Shown: positions 55,909 through 64,000, counted from the stretch's first letter. The stretch is 64,000 nt of DNA from Flintibacter faecis (GCF_014287875.1 NZ_JACOPN010000001.1:310001-374000); one strand, 5' to 3'. A program made the numbers and translations. Notes: a model not told the origin generated them from the letters alone.

Positions 55909-56430
55909 TCACTGCTCCAGGGCGGCACCCATGGTCTTCAGGGCCCCGGTGCGCTTCAGGGCAGCCACTAAAATACCGGCCAGGACGGACCCGGCCACGG
56001 TGGAGATGAGGAAGGGGATGATATAGGCGTAGAAGGCCACCGCAGCAGCGCTGACGTTCATAAACAGCACGGCCACGGGATAGGCGGCCAGACCGCCGAT
56101 GATGCCGGTGCCGAACACCTCGCCCACCAGCGTGGCGGTCAGGTTCTTGGTCTTCCAGAACACCAGGCCGCACAGCAGCGCCCCGCACATACTGCCCGGA
56201 AAGGCCATCAGGCTGCCCACGCCCAGCAGATTGCGGATCAGGCTGGCTCCAAAGGCCACGCCCACCCCGTACCAGGGGCCCAGGAACACGGCGCACAGGA
56301 TGTTGACCATGTGCTGCACCGGGGCGCACTTGCTGCCAAAGACGGGAAATACGATGAACATGCTGCCCACCACGGCCAGGGCGCACAGCAGCCCGGCCAC
56401 CGCCAGCTTTTTCACATTGGACTGATTCAT
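55909..56430 (-). CDS. thiW: ThiW-type thiamine-precursor ECF transporter component
   Basis: A 173-residue membrane protein, the S component of an energy-coupling-factor transporter. FPVFGSKCAPVQHMVNILCAVFLGPWYGVGVAFGASLIRNLLGVGSLMAFPGSMCGALLCG is the ThiW hallmark. ThiW is thought to bring in a thiazole or thiamine precursor and to work with shared EcfAT energising units not found here. A TPP riboswitch lies upstream, which supports the substrate link. Start at 56430 begins MNQSNVKK with an AGGAG site. Confidence 0.92.
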   Translation of the reverse strand: MNQSNVKKLAVAGLLCALAVVGSMFIVFPVFGSKCAPVQHMVNILCAVFLGPWYGVGVAFGASLIRNLLGVGSLMAFPGSMCGALLCGLVFWKTKNLTATLVGEVFGTGIIGGLAAYPVAVLFMNVSAAAVAFYAYIIPFLISTVAGSVLAGILVAALKRTGALKTMGAALEQ

Positions 56431-56706
56431 GGTGTAAAACTCCTTTTTCAAACGGGGAAAAACCGCGCAAAGGCCCGCAGCGTTTCCCTCTCTCTCGGCC
56501 GTTTGGCCGGTGAACAGGGCCGGAAAAGCATATCGCTCCCCGGTTCGGTCGAGACTTGCTGGTCTCCTCTCACGCCGGAACACGGCTTCCCATCGCTGCC
56601 TATTGGGCCCGGACCCAGGGCGCTCCCCCTCGGTCCGCCCCCGGTTCTTCACCGGGACGCCTGGTTTTTTCCACATCCCCCCTGAAAAAAGTGGATACAC
56701 CGAAAA

Positions 56707-56739
56707 CGGGGGCGGCCCCAAGAGGACCGCCCCCGCCAG
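56707..56739 (-). terminator. Riboswitch-linked terminator
   Basis: CGGGGGCGG (56707-56715) pairs with CCGCCCCCG (56727-56735); on the minus strand the stem is followed by TTTTC. It lies just downstream of the TPP aptamer, so it is the likely expression platform. The region 56431-56706 is a GC-rich leader with no gene seen. Confidence 0.75.
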
Positions 56740-56762
56740 ATCTGCTTATGACTGCGGCAAAC

Positions 56763-56853
56763 GTCCCTCCGGCGGCATGACCCGCATCAGGTTGAAAAGG
56801 GTCGGAGCGCGCTTGCTCCCTCTCAGCCCGACAGCCCGGGCTCCCCTGCTTGC
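56763..56853 (-). promoter_or_regulatory. TPP riboswitch (THI element)
   Basis: Read on the minus strand it contains GGGGAGCCC, GGCTGAGAGGGAG and ACCTGATGCGGGTCATGCC followed by GGAGGGA, the conserved parts of the TPP aptamer. It controls thiW by termination when thiamine pyrophosphate binds. Confidence 0.93.
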
Positions 56854-56905
56854 AGGGTCTATCATACGCCCCCGGCCGGGATTTGTCAAGACGCGGCATG
56901 GCTAC

Positions 56906-57454
56906 TCAGCCTCGATCCATCTCCGCGTCGGCCAGATAATACCAGGTAAAGCCCTCCTCTTCGTCGATCTGGAAGGTCCCGGTCACGGTGATCTCCGTGC
57001 CGATCTCCGGGTAATCCTGGGGGTAGACGGAGCCGTCCCCGCAGACAAATTCGATGCCCTCGGCGCAGCAAGCGGTGGCATCGGCCACCACGCAGGCCGT
57101 GCTCACCTTGTCCTTCACCGGCTGGCCGTCCTTGTCCACCCACTGATAGGCTTCAAAGCTGCCCCTCATCTTTACCGTCTTGCCCCGGTAGCTCTCCGGG
57201 GAGAAATAGAGCATATCATATACCTGGGAATAGACCATGGTGCTGCTCAGCGCCGTCAGGTCAATGTCCACGCCAGAAGAAGGGATGACCTCCGGCCCGT
57301 CCTCCTCGGCCTGAGCCCGCGCTGGGGAAGGGAGCACGTTGGAAGCGGCACCGCCGCTGTCGGAAGAGGTAACCGCCGTCTCCCCGCCGCGCCCACAAGC
57401 ACACAGGGACAAGGTTATGACCAGGGCCAGCAAGACAGAACATCTTCTTTTCAT
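56906..57454 (-). CDS. Zinc-operon lipoprotein, unknown
   Basis: A 182-residue lipoprotein (LSLCACGRGG, lipobox Cys about 20). After a Ser/Pro-rich linker comes a domain VYSQVYDMLYFSPESYRGKTVKMRGSFEAYQWVDKDGQPVKDKVSTACVVADATACCAEGIEFVCGDGSVYPQDYPEIGTEITVTGTFQIDEEEGFTWYYLADAEM, which looks like the OB-fold of TIGR03943/DUF1980-type proteins seen next to zinc transporters. The CVVADATACCAEGIEF cluster has several Cys. It directly follows znuB and is the last gene of the zinc operon. Confidence 0.7.
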   Translation of the reverse strand: MKRRCSVLLALVITLSLCACGRGGETAVTSSDSGGAASNVLPSPARAQAEEDGPEVIPSSGVDIDLTALSSTMVYSQVYDMLYFSPESYRGKTVKMRGSFEAYQWVDKDGQPVKDKVSTACVVADATACCAEGIEFVCGDGSVYPQDYPEIGTEITVTGTFQIDEEEGFTWYYLADAEMDRG

Positions 57455-58293
57455 CCTCTGCCCCCTCCCATCACCCGGCCTGCCGCCGAAAAGAGGGCAA
57501 AGGCCAGAATATCCACTGCTACAATGGTAGAGCCCACCGGGGTCCCCGCCAGGATCGCCGTTAAAATGCCCAGCACCGCGCAGCTCACCGACAGCACCGC
57601 CGAGCAGACGGTCACAGCCCGAAAGCTCTGAAACACCCGCATGGCGGACAGGGCCGGAAAGATGACCAGGGCAGAGATAAGCAGCGAACCCACCAGATTC
57701 ATGGCCAGCACGATGACCACTGCGATGATAACGGCCAGCAGCAGCTGATAGGCATCCGCCCGGGTCCCCGCCGCCCGGGCAAAGTCCTCATCAAAGGTGA
57801 CGGCAAAAATTTTGTTGTAGCACAGCAGGAACACCGCCACCACCACAACGGACAGTCCAGCACACAGGTACACCTCCGCCTTCGTCAGGGTCAGGATGGA
57901 TGTGGACCCGAACAGGGTGCTGCACACATCCCCGGACAGGTTGGAGGAGGTGGAAAACAGGTTCATCAGCAGATAGCCCATGGCCAGCGCCCCCACCGAC
58001 AGCATGGCGATGGCGGCATCTCCCTGTATTTTCGTGTCCCGGCTGGTGCGCAGCAGTAAAATGGCACAGGCCACCGTGACTCCCAATGTCAGGGGCATGT
58101 GGTCGGTCAGCCCCAGCACGGCGGACACAGACATGGCCCCAAAGGCCACATGGGACAGGCCGTCCCCGATAAAAGAGAACCTGCGCAGTACCAGCGTCAC
58201 CCCCAGCAGAGAGGAGCACAGGGCGATGAGCACGCCCACCACCAGGGCATAGCGCACAAAGGGATAGGCCCAGTACAGGGCCAGCTTTTCCAT
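57451..58293 (-). CDS. znuB: Zinc ABC transporter permease (ZnuB)
   Basis: A 280-residue membrane permease of the metal ABC family with about eight hydrophobic segments. RFSFIGDGLSHVAFGAMSVSAVLG is the signature near segment 2; FARAAGTRADAYQLLLAVIIAVVIVLAMNLVGSLLISALVIFPALSAM is the coupling and C-terminal core. Start at 58293 (MEKLALYWAYPFVR); the frame is open to 58560 in shadow sequence. Its stop adjoins the following lipoprotein start. Confidence 0.93.
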   Translation of the reverse strand: MEKLALYWAYPFVRYALVVGVLIALCSSLLGVTLVLRRFSFIGDGLSHVAFGAMSVSAVLGLTDHMPLTLGVTVACAILLLRTSRDTKIQGDAAIAMLSVGALAMGYLLMNLFSTSSNLSGDVCSTLFGSTSILTLTKAEVYLCAGLSVVVVAVFLLCYNKIFAVTFDEDFARAAGTRADAYQLLLAVIIAVVIVLAMNLVGSLLISALVIFPALSAMRVFQSFRAVTVCSAVLSVSCAVLGILTAILAGTPVGSTIVAVDILAFALFSAAGRVMGGGRG

Positions 58294-58301
58294 GATCCCG
58301 C

Positions 58302-59003
58302 TCACAGGGCCTCGCCCCCCTTCCACGCCTGTGGAAATTCGCGGAGATAGTCTGCCTTGGTTCCGAAGAACACCCGCCTGCCCAAATGGAGGATATGGCT
58401 GGCATAGGTCAGGGTGGCAGTTATATCGTGGGAGATCATCAGGATCGTCACTCCGTCCTCCCGGTTGAGGCGTTGGATCAGGCCGTACATCTCCCCCGTG
58501 ACCTTGGGGTCCAGACCGGAGACAGGCTCGTCCAGCAGCAGCATGTTCTGTGCCGCACACAGGGCCCGGGCCAGCAGCACCCGCTGCTGCTGGCCACCGG
58601 ACAGGGTGCGGTAGCAGCGCTTTGCCAGCGCCGCCACCTGCATCCGCTCCATGGCCGTCTGTGCAAGCTGCTTCTCCCCTTTGCTGTAAAAGGGTCTGCC
58701 GCCGCAGCGGCCCTGACAGCCGGACAGGACGATCTCCCGCACCGAGGCTGGAAAGTCCCGCTGCACCGGGGTCTGCTGGGGCAGATAGCCGATCTCATTC
58801 TTTCTCAGCCCGTCACCCGTCAGGACCTTCCCCCGGACGGGCGGCTGCAAGCCGAGAATGGTCTTCATCAGAGTGCTTTTTCCCGAGCCGTTTTCCCCCA
58901 CGATGCACAGATAGTCCCCGGGACAGACGGAAAAGTTCAGGTTCTCCAGCACGGCCCGGCCCTCATAGCCCACGGCCAGGTTCTGACAGGTAAGCTGAGT
59001 CAT
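58302..59003 (-). CDS. znuC: Zinc ABC transporter ATPase (ZnuC)
   Basis: A 233-residue ATPase. LCIVGENGSGKSTLMKTILGLQPPVRG is Walker A, EIGYLPQQTPVQRDFPASVREIVLSG the metal-family Q-loop region, LSGGQQQRVLLARALCAAQNMLLLDEPVSGLDP the signature and Walker B. It is between znuA (13 bp) and znuB (8 bp), and powers the uptake of zinc. Confidence 0.95.
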   Translation of the reverse strand: MTQLTCQNLAVGYEGRAVLENLNFSVCPGDYLCIVGENGSGKSTLMKTILGLQPPVRGKVLTGDGLRKNEIGYLPQQTPVQRDFPASVREIVLSGCQGRCGGRPFYSKGEKQLAQTAMERMQVAALAKRCYRTLSGGQQQRVLLARALCAAQNMLLLDEPVSGLDPKVTGEMYGLIQRLNREDGVTILMISHDITATLTYASHILHLGRRVFFGTKADYLREFPQAWKGGEAL

Positions 59004-59016
59004 CGTCTCGCCCCCC

Positions 59017-60534
59017 TTAGTTCAGGGCCTGCTTCAGCACAGCCAAGTCCTTTTCCATCACAGACAGATAGGTCACGCCGTTTTTCACGTCATCAGATGT
59101 GGTGGCCTGCATCGAATCCATGGTCAGCACTTTCTGATCCTTCTGCTTTGTGTTCTGTACAATGGTCTGGGCGATCTTATGGTCCTTGCCCTCGATGGTC
59201 AGCACACAGGGCAGCGCCAGCTCGTCCACCTTTTTGGCCAGGAAGGAGACCGTCTCAAAGCTGGCCTCGCTCTCGGCAGAACAGCCAGCAAAGGCGGCGT
59301 AATAGTTCAGGCCATAGTCGTCCACCAGATAGCGGAAGGGGAAGCGGTCCCCGAACAAAACGGTTTTGCGTGCCGCGCCGTCCACAACCGTCTGATATTC
59401 CCTGTCTAACTCCGCCAGCTCATCCAGATAGGTTTTGGTGTTGGCGGCATAGGCATCCTTGTGGTCGGGGTCCAGCTCCTGCAGGGCATCCGAGATAGCG
59501 CTGCACAGCACCTTGGCATTTTTCAGCGACAGCCAGACGTGCTCGTCGTATTCTTTCTCTTCATGCTCCAGCATGTCCTCCTTGATCTCATCTCCACTCA
59601 TACCTGCGGGGTAGTAAGTGGGCCAATGATCCATCTCCTGAGACAGAGCCTCAAAGCCGTCATTTCCGCAGTAAATGTGGAAGTGCTCTGCCTTTCCCGG
59701 GGCAATTCCATGGTCGCTGAACTGCACATACTTGGGTGCGGCGGCATCGCCGCCAGTGGCTTCAAAGAAATACCGCGCTCCTCTGCTGCCAGATTTATAA
59801 TCGTATATCTGATAGCCCTTGTAGGAGTAGACCGCCTTTGCGGCAACACCATTGGTCACAAAGCACATGGTGTTGTTTTCTCCATCAATGGTGATCTGGG
59901 AAACGTCAGTCTTATAGCCGGTTTCATAGTAATCCCGGTATTCTTCAGCGGTTTTGTCTCCGGTCTCCGCCTTGCGTTCCATCACCTCATCCAACACGCC
60001 ATCTTGCAGATAGGGATAAACAGACTGCCAGTCGCCGTCCCAGTCAGACAGGCTTCTGTCCTGCACGTCGCTGTCGGCAAAGTGAGAATAGCCGTGGTTA
60101 TGCCCCTCCTCGGCCTGCATCCCGGGCATGGCCTCCTCCGTTTTCACGGTGTCCTTGAGCACATCCAAAAGGTCGATGACCTTCATGTTCTTGTTGGTGG
60201 CCTCTTTCAGGGCGTCGTCCACCCAGGCGTCGGACTCGCCGCCCACATAGACAAACAGGTCGCAGTCAGAAATCTTGATGATATCGTCCGCCGTGGGCTG
60301 ATAGCTGTGCAGGTCCACGCCGTTGTCCAGCAGCATGGTGAGCTCGGCGCTGTCCGCCTGGTCGCCCATGATCTGCCGCACCCAGTCATACTCGGGAAAG
60401 ATAGTGGTGACCACGCTGAGCTTGTCCGCGCTCTGTGTTCCGCTGCCGCCCTCGGCGGGAGGCTTGCTACCGCAGCCGGAGAGCAGGCTGCCCGCCATGG
60501 TCAGGGATAACATCAGGGAAATGATACGTTTCAT
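59017..60534 (-). CDS. znuA: Zinc-binding lipoprotein ZnuA with a nested ZinT domain
   Basis: A 505-residue lipoprotein (LLSGCGSK, Cys 21). Residues 37-150 are the ZnuA N-lobe with the zinc-ligand His in GVDLHSYQP (76), and residues 325-505 the rest, with EHVW His (332) and the IEGKDHK region. Between them, exactly where ZnuA proteins have a His-rich loop, lies a ZinT domain (about 158-323): DWDGDWQSVYPYLQDG, FSDHGIAPGKAEHFHIYCG with His 275, 284, 286, and WPTYYPAGMSGDEI. AdcA-type fusions in streptococci have ZinT at the C-terminus instead. It probably collects zinc for the ZnuBC channel. Confidence 0.93.
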   Translation of the reverse strand: MKRIISLMLSLTMAGSLLSGCGSKPPAEGGSGTQSADKLSVVTTIFPEYDWVRQIMGDQADSAELTMLLDNGVDLHSYQPTADDIIKISDCDLFVYVGGESDAWVDDALKEATNKNMKVIDLLDVLKDTVKTEEAMPGMQAEEGHNHGYSHFADSDVQDRSLSDWDGDWQSVYPYLQDGVLDEVMERKAETGDKTAEEYRDYYETGYKTDVSQITIDGENNTMCFVTNGVAAKAVYSYKGYQIYDYKSGSRGARYFFEATGGDAAAPKYVQFSDHGIAPGKAEHFHIYCGNDGFEALSQEMDHWPTYYPAGMSGDEIKEDMLEHEEKEYDEHVWLSLKNAKVLCSAISDALQELDPDHKDAYAANTKTYLDELAELDREYQTVVDGAARKTVLFGDRFPFRYLVDDYGLNYYAAFAGCSAESEASFETVSFLAKKVDELALPCVLTIEGKDHKIAQTIVQNTKQKDQKVLTMDSMQATTSDDVKNGVTYLSVMEKDLAVLKQALN

Positions 60535-60587
60535 AGAATAAAATAACCTCCAGATTTATGGTCAGAATGGAAAAATGGGCGCAAAAA

Positions 60588-60642
60588 ACAAGGGCGACGG
60601 TAGCACCGCAGAGCCTATCCCCCACGGGATAGACTTCGCCCC
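60588..60642 (-). ncRNA. Structured intergenic RNA element before znuA
   Basis: On the minus strand an outer stem GGGCGA/TCGCCC (60636-60641 with 60592-60597) closes two inner hairpins, CTATCCC-GTGG-GGGATAG and CGGT-GCT-ACCG, and TTGTTTTTT follows. This looks like a three-way junction with an intrinsic-terminator tail. Not matched to a known family. Confidence 0.55.
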
Positions 60643-60660
60643 TGTATGTTCTGTTCTGAC

Positions 60661-60957
60661 TTAATCTGAAAGTTTCACCTTGAGTGCGACTAAGGTAAAA
60701 ACCACGGCACACTCCGCCGTGGGCAGAGCTGCCCGGAGCATAAAACGGGGCAGGGCCGCCGTCAGGACGGCGGCAGTCCCGGCCAGCCCCAGGCCCTCCA
60801 GCAGCTGCCGGCACAGGGTGATCTGGCAGCAGACAGCGCAGTCCTCGCCGGTACAGCTGTGGTCTGCTTCCACTGCGATATACAAAGCGGAGAACAGCAG
60901 GACCAGAGCCATAGCCGCAGCCACCAGCCCGGTAAACATACGCGTTTTCTTCGTCAT
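60661..60957 (-). CDS. Small Cys-rich membrane protein in the zinc operon
   Basis: A 98-residue protein with an N-terminal membrane helix (TGLVAAAMALVLLFSALYIAVEA), then HSCTGEDCAVCCQITLCRQL, with His and five Cys within 17 residues facing outside, and a second hydrophobic region. The Cys/His cluster is a plausible metal site. It lies between zur and the znuA leader and so probably belongs to zinc homeostasis. The start at 60957 has a GGAGGGAG site; the longer frame to 61143 is shadow of zur. Confidence 0.6.
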   Translation of the reverse strand: MTKKTRMFTGLVAAAMALVLLFSALYIAVEADHSCTGEDCAVCCQITLCRQLLEGLGLAGTAAVLTAALPRFMLRAALPTAECAVVFTLVALKVKLSD

Positions 60958-60998
60958 GCCCTTCTCCCTCCTTTTCCGGTTCCGGTTTTCGTGTTGAT

Positions 60999-61409
60999 TC
61001 AATCGCTGTCTTTTCCAGCGCAGTCCACACAGGTGCCATAGAGCACTGTGTCCGCCGTATCCAGGGTAAACTGCTCGCTCCGGGCCAGTTGTTCGGCAAG
61101 CAGTCTGGCGTGGTCGGCGGCCATATGGACCGTCTTTCCGCACTGGATGCAGGTCATGTGCAGTGCCCCCTGGCAGGGCGCAGCCGCCATATACTGATAC
61201 AGAGTCTCCCGACTACCCGGCTTGGCGCAGCGACGGGCTTTTCCCTCCGCCTCCAGCTGGGCCAAATTCCGATAGACTGCGCTGAGACTGACCTCCCGCT
61301 CCCGCAGGTCCCGGGCGATTTCTCCCGCAGACAGCAGCTGATGGGGGTGGGCGCTTAAATAGTCCAAAAGCAACTTTCTCTGCCTGGTGCTGTACCTGGG
61401 CAAGGTCAT
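60999..61409 (-). CDS. zur: Zinc uptake regulator of the Fur family (Zur-like)
   Basis: A 136-residue Fur-family repressor. RYSTRQRKLLLDYLSAHPHQLLSAGEIARDLREREVSLSAVYRNLAQLEAEGK is the winged helix with the SLSAVYRNL recognition helix; HMTCIQCGKTVHM and YGTCVDCAGK give the two CxxC structural zinc motifs. Zinc specificity is inferred from its place as first gene of the zinc uptake operon. The frame is open to 61460, but 61409 has a TTGGAGG site. Confidence 0.9.
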   Translation of the reverse strand: MTLPRYSTRQRKLLLDYLSAHPHQLLSAGEIARDLREREVSLSAVYRNLAQLEAEGKARRCAKPGSRETLYQYMAAAPCQGALHMTCIQCGKTVHMAADHARLLAEQLARSEQFTLDTADTVLYGTCVDCAGKDSD

Positions 61410-61417
61410 GCGCCTCC

Positions 61418-61499
61418 AATTTGCGACGAAATCGCATTTTACAGTAGCAGAGTATACCATCCCACTTTCCGCTTGTCAATATGCAAATCTATCGCAAAT
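61418..61499 (-). promoter_or_regulatory. zur promoter flanked by two putative Zur boxes
   Basis: On the minus strand TTGACA (61474-61479), 17 bp, TATACT (61451-61456). AAAATGCGATTTCGTCGCAAATT covers the start region (61418-61440) with AAATGCGA/TCGCAAAT-like arms, and ATTTGCGATAGATTTGCAT (61481-61499) lies upstream of the -35. Both contain ATTTGCGA-type half sites. Confidence 0.65.
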
Positions 61500-61519
61500 T
61501 TTATTTATATGAATATGAT

Positions 61520-61554
61520 AAAACGGCAGACCCGTTGTCCGGGTCCGCCGTTTT
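61520..61554 (-). terminator. Terminator after ftsH
   Basis: AAAACGGC.GACCCG pairs with CGGGTC.GCCGTTTT, with a T run in both directions. Confidence 0.85.
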
Positions 61555-61564
61555 AGGAAATCTC

Positions 61565-63391
61565 TTACACTTTTCCGTCGGTACGGAGCATGTCCATAAA
61601 CTCCTCCCCGGTGATGGTCTCCTTCTCATACAGGAAGTTGGCCAGCTTGTCCAGGCTGTCCCGGTTGTCCCGGAGGATGGTCATGGCCTTGTCATACTCC
61701 TTCTGGATGGTCTCGGTGACCAGGCGGTCCATGCGGGCCTGGGTCTCCGGGGAGCAGGCCAGGGAGGCATCCCCGCCCAGGTACTGGTTGCTCATGGTCT
61801 CGAAGGCGGCAAAACCGAATTCCCGGCTCATGCCGAAGCGGGCGATCATGGAGCGCACCAGTTTGGTCGCCTGTTCAATGTCGTTGGAGGCCCCGGTGGT
61901 GATGGAGCCGAAAACCAGCTCCTCCGCCGCCCGTCCGCCGGTGTAGGTGCAGACCTTGTTCAGCAGCTCCTCCTTGGACATGAGGAAGTGGTCCCCGTTG
62001 TCCACCTGGAGGGTATAGCCCAGGGCCCCGGAGGTGCGGGGGATGATGGTGATCTTCTGTACGGGGGCGGAGTGGGTCTGCATGGCGGCGACTAAGGCGT
62101 GGCCCGTCTCGTGATAGGCCACGATCTTCTTCTCCTGGTCAGACAGCACCCGGCTCTTCTTCTGATACCCGGCGATGACCACCTCCACGCTCTCCTGCAG
62201 GTCCTCCTGGGTGGCGAACTTCCGTCCGTCCCGCACCGCCCGCAGGGCGGCCTCGTTGACGATGTTGGCCAGCTCCGCGCCGGAGGCGCCGGAGGCCATT
62301 CTGGCGATGGGGGCAAAGTCCACTCCGTCGGCCAGACGGATCTTCTTAGCGTGGACCTTTAAGATATCGATACGGCCCTGAAGGTCGGGCAGCTCCACGG
62401 GGATGCGCCGGTCAAAGCGCCCCGGACGCAGCAGGGCGGGGTCCAGGGAGTCGGGCCGGTTGGTGGCCGCCAGGACCACCACGCCCCTGCTGCCGTCAAA
62501 GCCATCCATCTCGGTGAGCAGCTGGTTCAGGGTCTGCTCCCGCTCGTCGTTGCCGCCGGAGAACTGGCCGTCCCGCTTTTTGCCGATGGTGTCGATCTCG
62601 TCGATGAAGATGATGCAGGGGGCCTTCTCGTTGGCCTGCTTGAACAGGTCCCGGACCTTGGCCGCCCCCCGGCCCACGAACATCTCTACAAATTCCGACC
62701 CGGCGATGGAGAAGAAGGGGACGTTTGCCTCACCGGCCACGGCCTTGGCCAGCAGTGTTTTGCCGGTGCCCGGAGGGCCCACCAGCAGAGCGCCCTTGGG
62801 CAGCTTGGCACCGATCTCCCGGTACTTCTCCGGGTCGTGGAGGAAGTCCACGATCTCGTTGAGCAGTTCCTTCGCCTCGTCCTCCCCGGCCACGTCGGCA
62901 AAGCGGATGCCGGTGGAGGAGGGCACATATACTTTTGCCCCGGAGCCGCCGCCCATGCCGAACATCATGCCGTCCTTGCCGCCCATGGCCTTCTGCATCC
63001 GGCGGTTGAGGAAATATCCGATGAGCATAAAGGGCACCAGGGGCAGCACCCAGTTCATCAGCAGGGTGGTCATGGCGGAGGGCTGGGTGTCGATCTGCTG
63101 GAACTTGGCCCCGGAGTCGTAAAGGCGCTGGGTGCGCCCGGCATCTTCCGTAGCCACGGTCTCGTAAATTTTGCCTTCTTTGTCCGTGAACAGGATCTGG
63201 TCGTCCCGGATCTCCACCTGGTCGATCTGTTTCTTGTCCGTCATGGACATAAACACATCATAGGTCACATTCTCGATGCGGTTCTTGTTCATGGCGGGGA
63301 ACAGGGTGGCATTGAGCAGCAGCAGGATGGCCAGGGCGAGCAGATAGTAGTATACCAGGGGTTTTTTCGATGGCTGTTTGATCTCTTGCAT
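61565..63391 (-). CDS. ftsH: ATP-dependent zinc metalloprotease FtsH
   Basis: A 608-residue membrane-bound AAA+ protease. Two membrane segments (about 15-33 and 113-133) surround a small outside domain. AAA+ module: [23 protein letters not shown] (Walker A), [13 protein letters not shown] (Walker B with Asp-Glu), and [16 protein letters not shown]. Peptidase: HETGH zinc motif and SNDIEQAT with the third ligand. Degrades membrane and some soluble proteins. The start at 63391 ([10 protein letters not shown]) has an AGAGAGG site; 63424 is possible. Confidence 0.96.
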   Translation of the reverse strand: MQEIKQPSKKPLVYYYLLALAILLLLNATLFPAMNKNRIENVTYDVFMSMTDKKQIDQVEIRDDQILFTDKEGKIYETVATEDAGRTQRLYDSGAKFQQIDTQPSAMTTLLMNWVLPLVPFMLIGYFLNRRMQKAMGGKDGMMFGMGGGSGAKVYVPSSTGIRFADVAGEDEAKELLNEIVDFLHDPEKYREIGAKLPKGALLVGPPGTGKTLLAKAVAGEANVPFFSIAGSEFVEMFVGRGAAKVRDLFKQANEKAPCIIFIDEIDTIGKKRDGQFSGGNDEREQTLNQLLTEMDGFDGSRGVVVLAATNRPDSLDPALLRPGRFDRRIPVELPDLQGRIDILKVHAKKIRLADGVDFAPIARMASGASGAELANIVNEAALRAVRDGRKFATQEDLQESVEVVIAGYQKKSRVLSDQEKKIVAYHETGHALVAAMQTHSAPVQKITIIPRTSGALGYTLQVDNGDHFLMSKEELLNKVCTYTGGRAAEELVFGSITTGASNDIEQATKLVRSMIARFGMSREFGFAAFETMSNQYLGGDASLACSPETQARMDRLVTETIQKEYDKAMTILRDNRDSLDKLANFLYEKETITGEEFMDMLRTDGKV

Positions 63392-63530
63392 CTGAAGATC
63401 ATCCTCTCTGGGTGTGTGGTTCAAATCGTTAACCGGTTAATGGATATACTAGCAAAAGGCCGGGACAAAATCCCGGTGTAAGTGTAAACAAATCGTGACG
63501 AAAGTATGAACATATCCCTGAAAAAAACAG

Positions 63531-63562
63531 GGGCGGCCAGACATCCACCTGTCTGGCCGCCC
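63531..63562 (-). terminator. Terminator after the queT-like gene
   Basis: GGGCGGCCAGACA (63531-63543) pairs with TGTCTGGCCGCCC (63550-63562); on the minus strand the stem is followed by CTGTTTTTTT. Confidence 0.85.
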
Positions 63563-63579
63563 GTCGCCCGGCATTCCGG

Positions 63580-64000
63580 TCAGCTCCCGCTGCCCACAGC
63601 GGGGCTGAGCCCCAGGCGGGAGAGCCGGTCGGCGGGGATCATCTCCCGGAAAAAGCGCACCCGGGGCAGCACGCCCAACAGCAGCTGGCCCAGCACGGCG
63701 CTGGCGATCAGCTCGCCCAGGCCCACGGTAAAGGCGTTCAGGGCATAGGCCGGCCAAAAGGCCCCGCCGGTGCCCCCCACGGAAAAGGCGATCACCGCAC
63801 CCACGATGGCCGCATTGCACACCACCGGGGGCAGGGGCGCCAGCCAGCGGTTACGCAGGCTCTGGGTCCACAGGCAGGCGATAAGGGTGGCGGCGGAACC
63901 GGCCACCACATCCAGCAGCCCATAAGGGGAGAGCAGGTTTGCGATGAGACAGCCCACAAACAGTCCCGGCGTGGCGGCGGGGAACAGGAAGGGCAGCACG
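63580..64000 (-). CDS. queT: QueT-family transporter component, partial
   Basis: The last 139 or so residues of a QueT-like ECF S component; the start is beyond the window. LPFLFPAATPGLFVGCLIANLLSPYGLLDVVAGSAATLIACL and FWPAYALNAFTVGLGELIASAVLGQLLLGVLPR are the family blocks. QueT proteins are thought to take up the queuosine precursor preQ1 and often have a preQ1 riboswitch upstream, which cannot be seen here. Followed by its own terminator. Confidence 0.88.
   Translation of the reverse strand, partial: VLPFLFPAATPGLFVGCLIANLLSPYGLLDVVAGSAATLIACLWTQSLRNRWLAPLPPVVCNAAIVGAVIAFSVGGTGGAFWPAYALNAFTVGLGELIASAVLGQLLLGVLPRVRFFREMIPADRLSRLGLSPAVGSGS

Noticed and set aside
60588-60642. T-box leader, because of the TGCTACCG segment
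   Set aside because: No specifier loop, no AGTA box, and the T-box core GGTGGTACCGCG is not present; gene context is zinc, not amino acids.

Overview
The window looks like chromosomal DNA from a GC-rich, spore-forming, low-oxygen Firmicute, probably the Oscillospiraceae/Ruminococcaceae side of Clostridia (Flavonifractor- or Lawsonibacter-like). This is inferred from gene content and order: a large SRP RNA directly upstream of dnaX-ybaB, a WalRKHI-type two-component operon, a CIRCE-controlled groESL, spoVAC, infC-rpmI-rplT, and near-perfect TTGACA/TATAAT promoters. No rRNA, tRNA or CRISPR array was seen.

Layout. 1-3.6 kb: SRP RNA, dnaX and ybaB on the minus strand, then ruvX and an ABM-domain gene on the plus strand. 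3.8-7.7 kb: AT-richer block of small exported or membrane proteins of unknown function around a membrane-anchored XRE regulator, with a repeated operator-like motif. 7.7-16.7 kb: GNAT, lipoprotein, NUDIX hydrolase, the walRKHI-like operon, glutamate racemase and an rRNA methyltransferase. 16.8-18.9 kb: CIRCE and groESL. 18.9-23.9 kb: a small integrated island whose ends are 17-bp copies of the groEL 3' end. It carries a Sel1 protein, a soluble AAA+/M41 protease, an unknown protein, a deiminase-fold enzyme, a CPCC zinc-ribbon protein and the C-terminal stump of a tyrosine integrase. 24.0-24.6 kb: an internally deleted MATE gene behind an unusual hairpin leader. 24.7-30.7 kb: TRAP transporter, two-subunit aconitase X and a LarA-like protein, which together look like an uptake and catabolism locus for an unidentified (hydroxy)carboxylate. 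31-35 kb: rhodanese, TtcA-like enzyme, SpoVAC, phosphopantetheinyl transferase, flavin reductase and a membrane protein. 35-40 kb: livKHMGF. 40.7-47.1 kb: TetR, TolC-like, membrane-fusion and RND genes. 47.2-49.1 kb: lipoprotein and infC-rpmI-rplT with a leader. 49.2-49.3 kb: MITE-like inverted repeat. 49.4-55.6 kb: ATP synthase operon with no separate atpH; its delta C-terminal domain is fused to the front of AtpA, and the c subunit carries a signal peptide. 55.9-56.9 kb: TPP riboswitch and thiW. 56.9-61.4 kb: Zur-type zinc operon whose ZnuA has a ZinT domain nested inside it. 61.6-64 kb: ftsH and the end of a queT-like gene.

Most promising for new biology are the groEL-associated island, in which two genes share an unusual promoter and three more form a translationally coupled operon; the delta-alpha ATP synthase fusion; the TRAP/AcnX/LarA locus with paired palindromic operators; and the zinc operon with a nested ZinT domain and a structured intergenic RNA. 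Functions given for the island proteins are inferences from motifs; none has been tested here by a database search.
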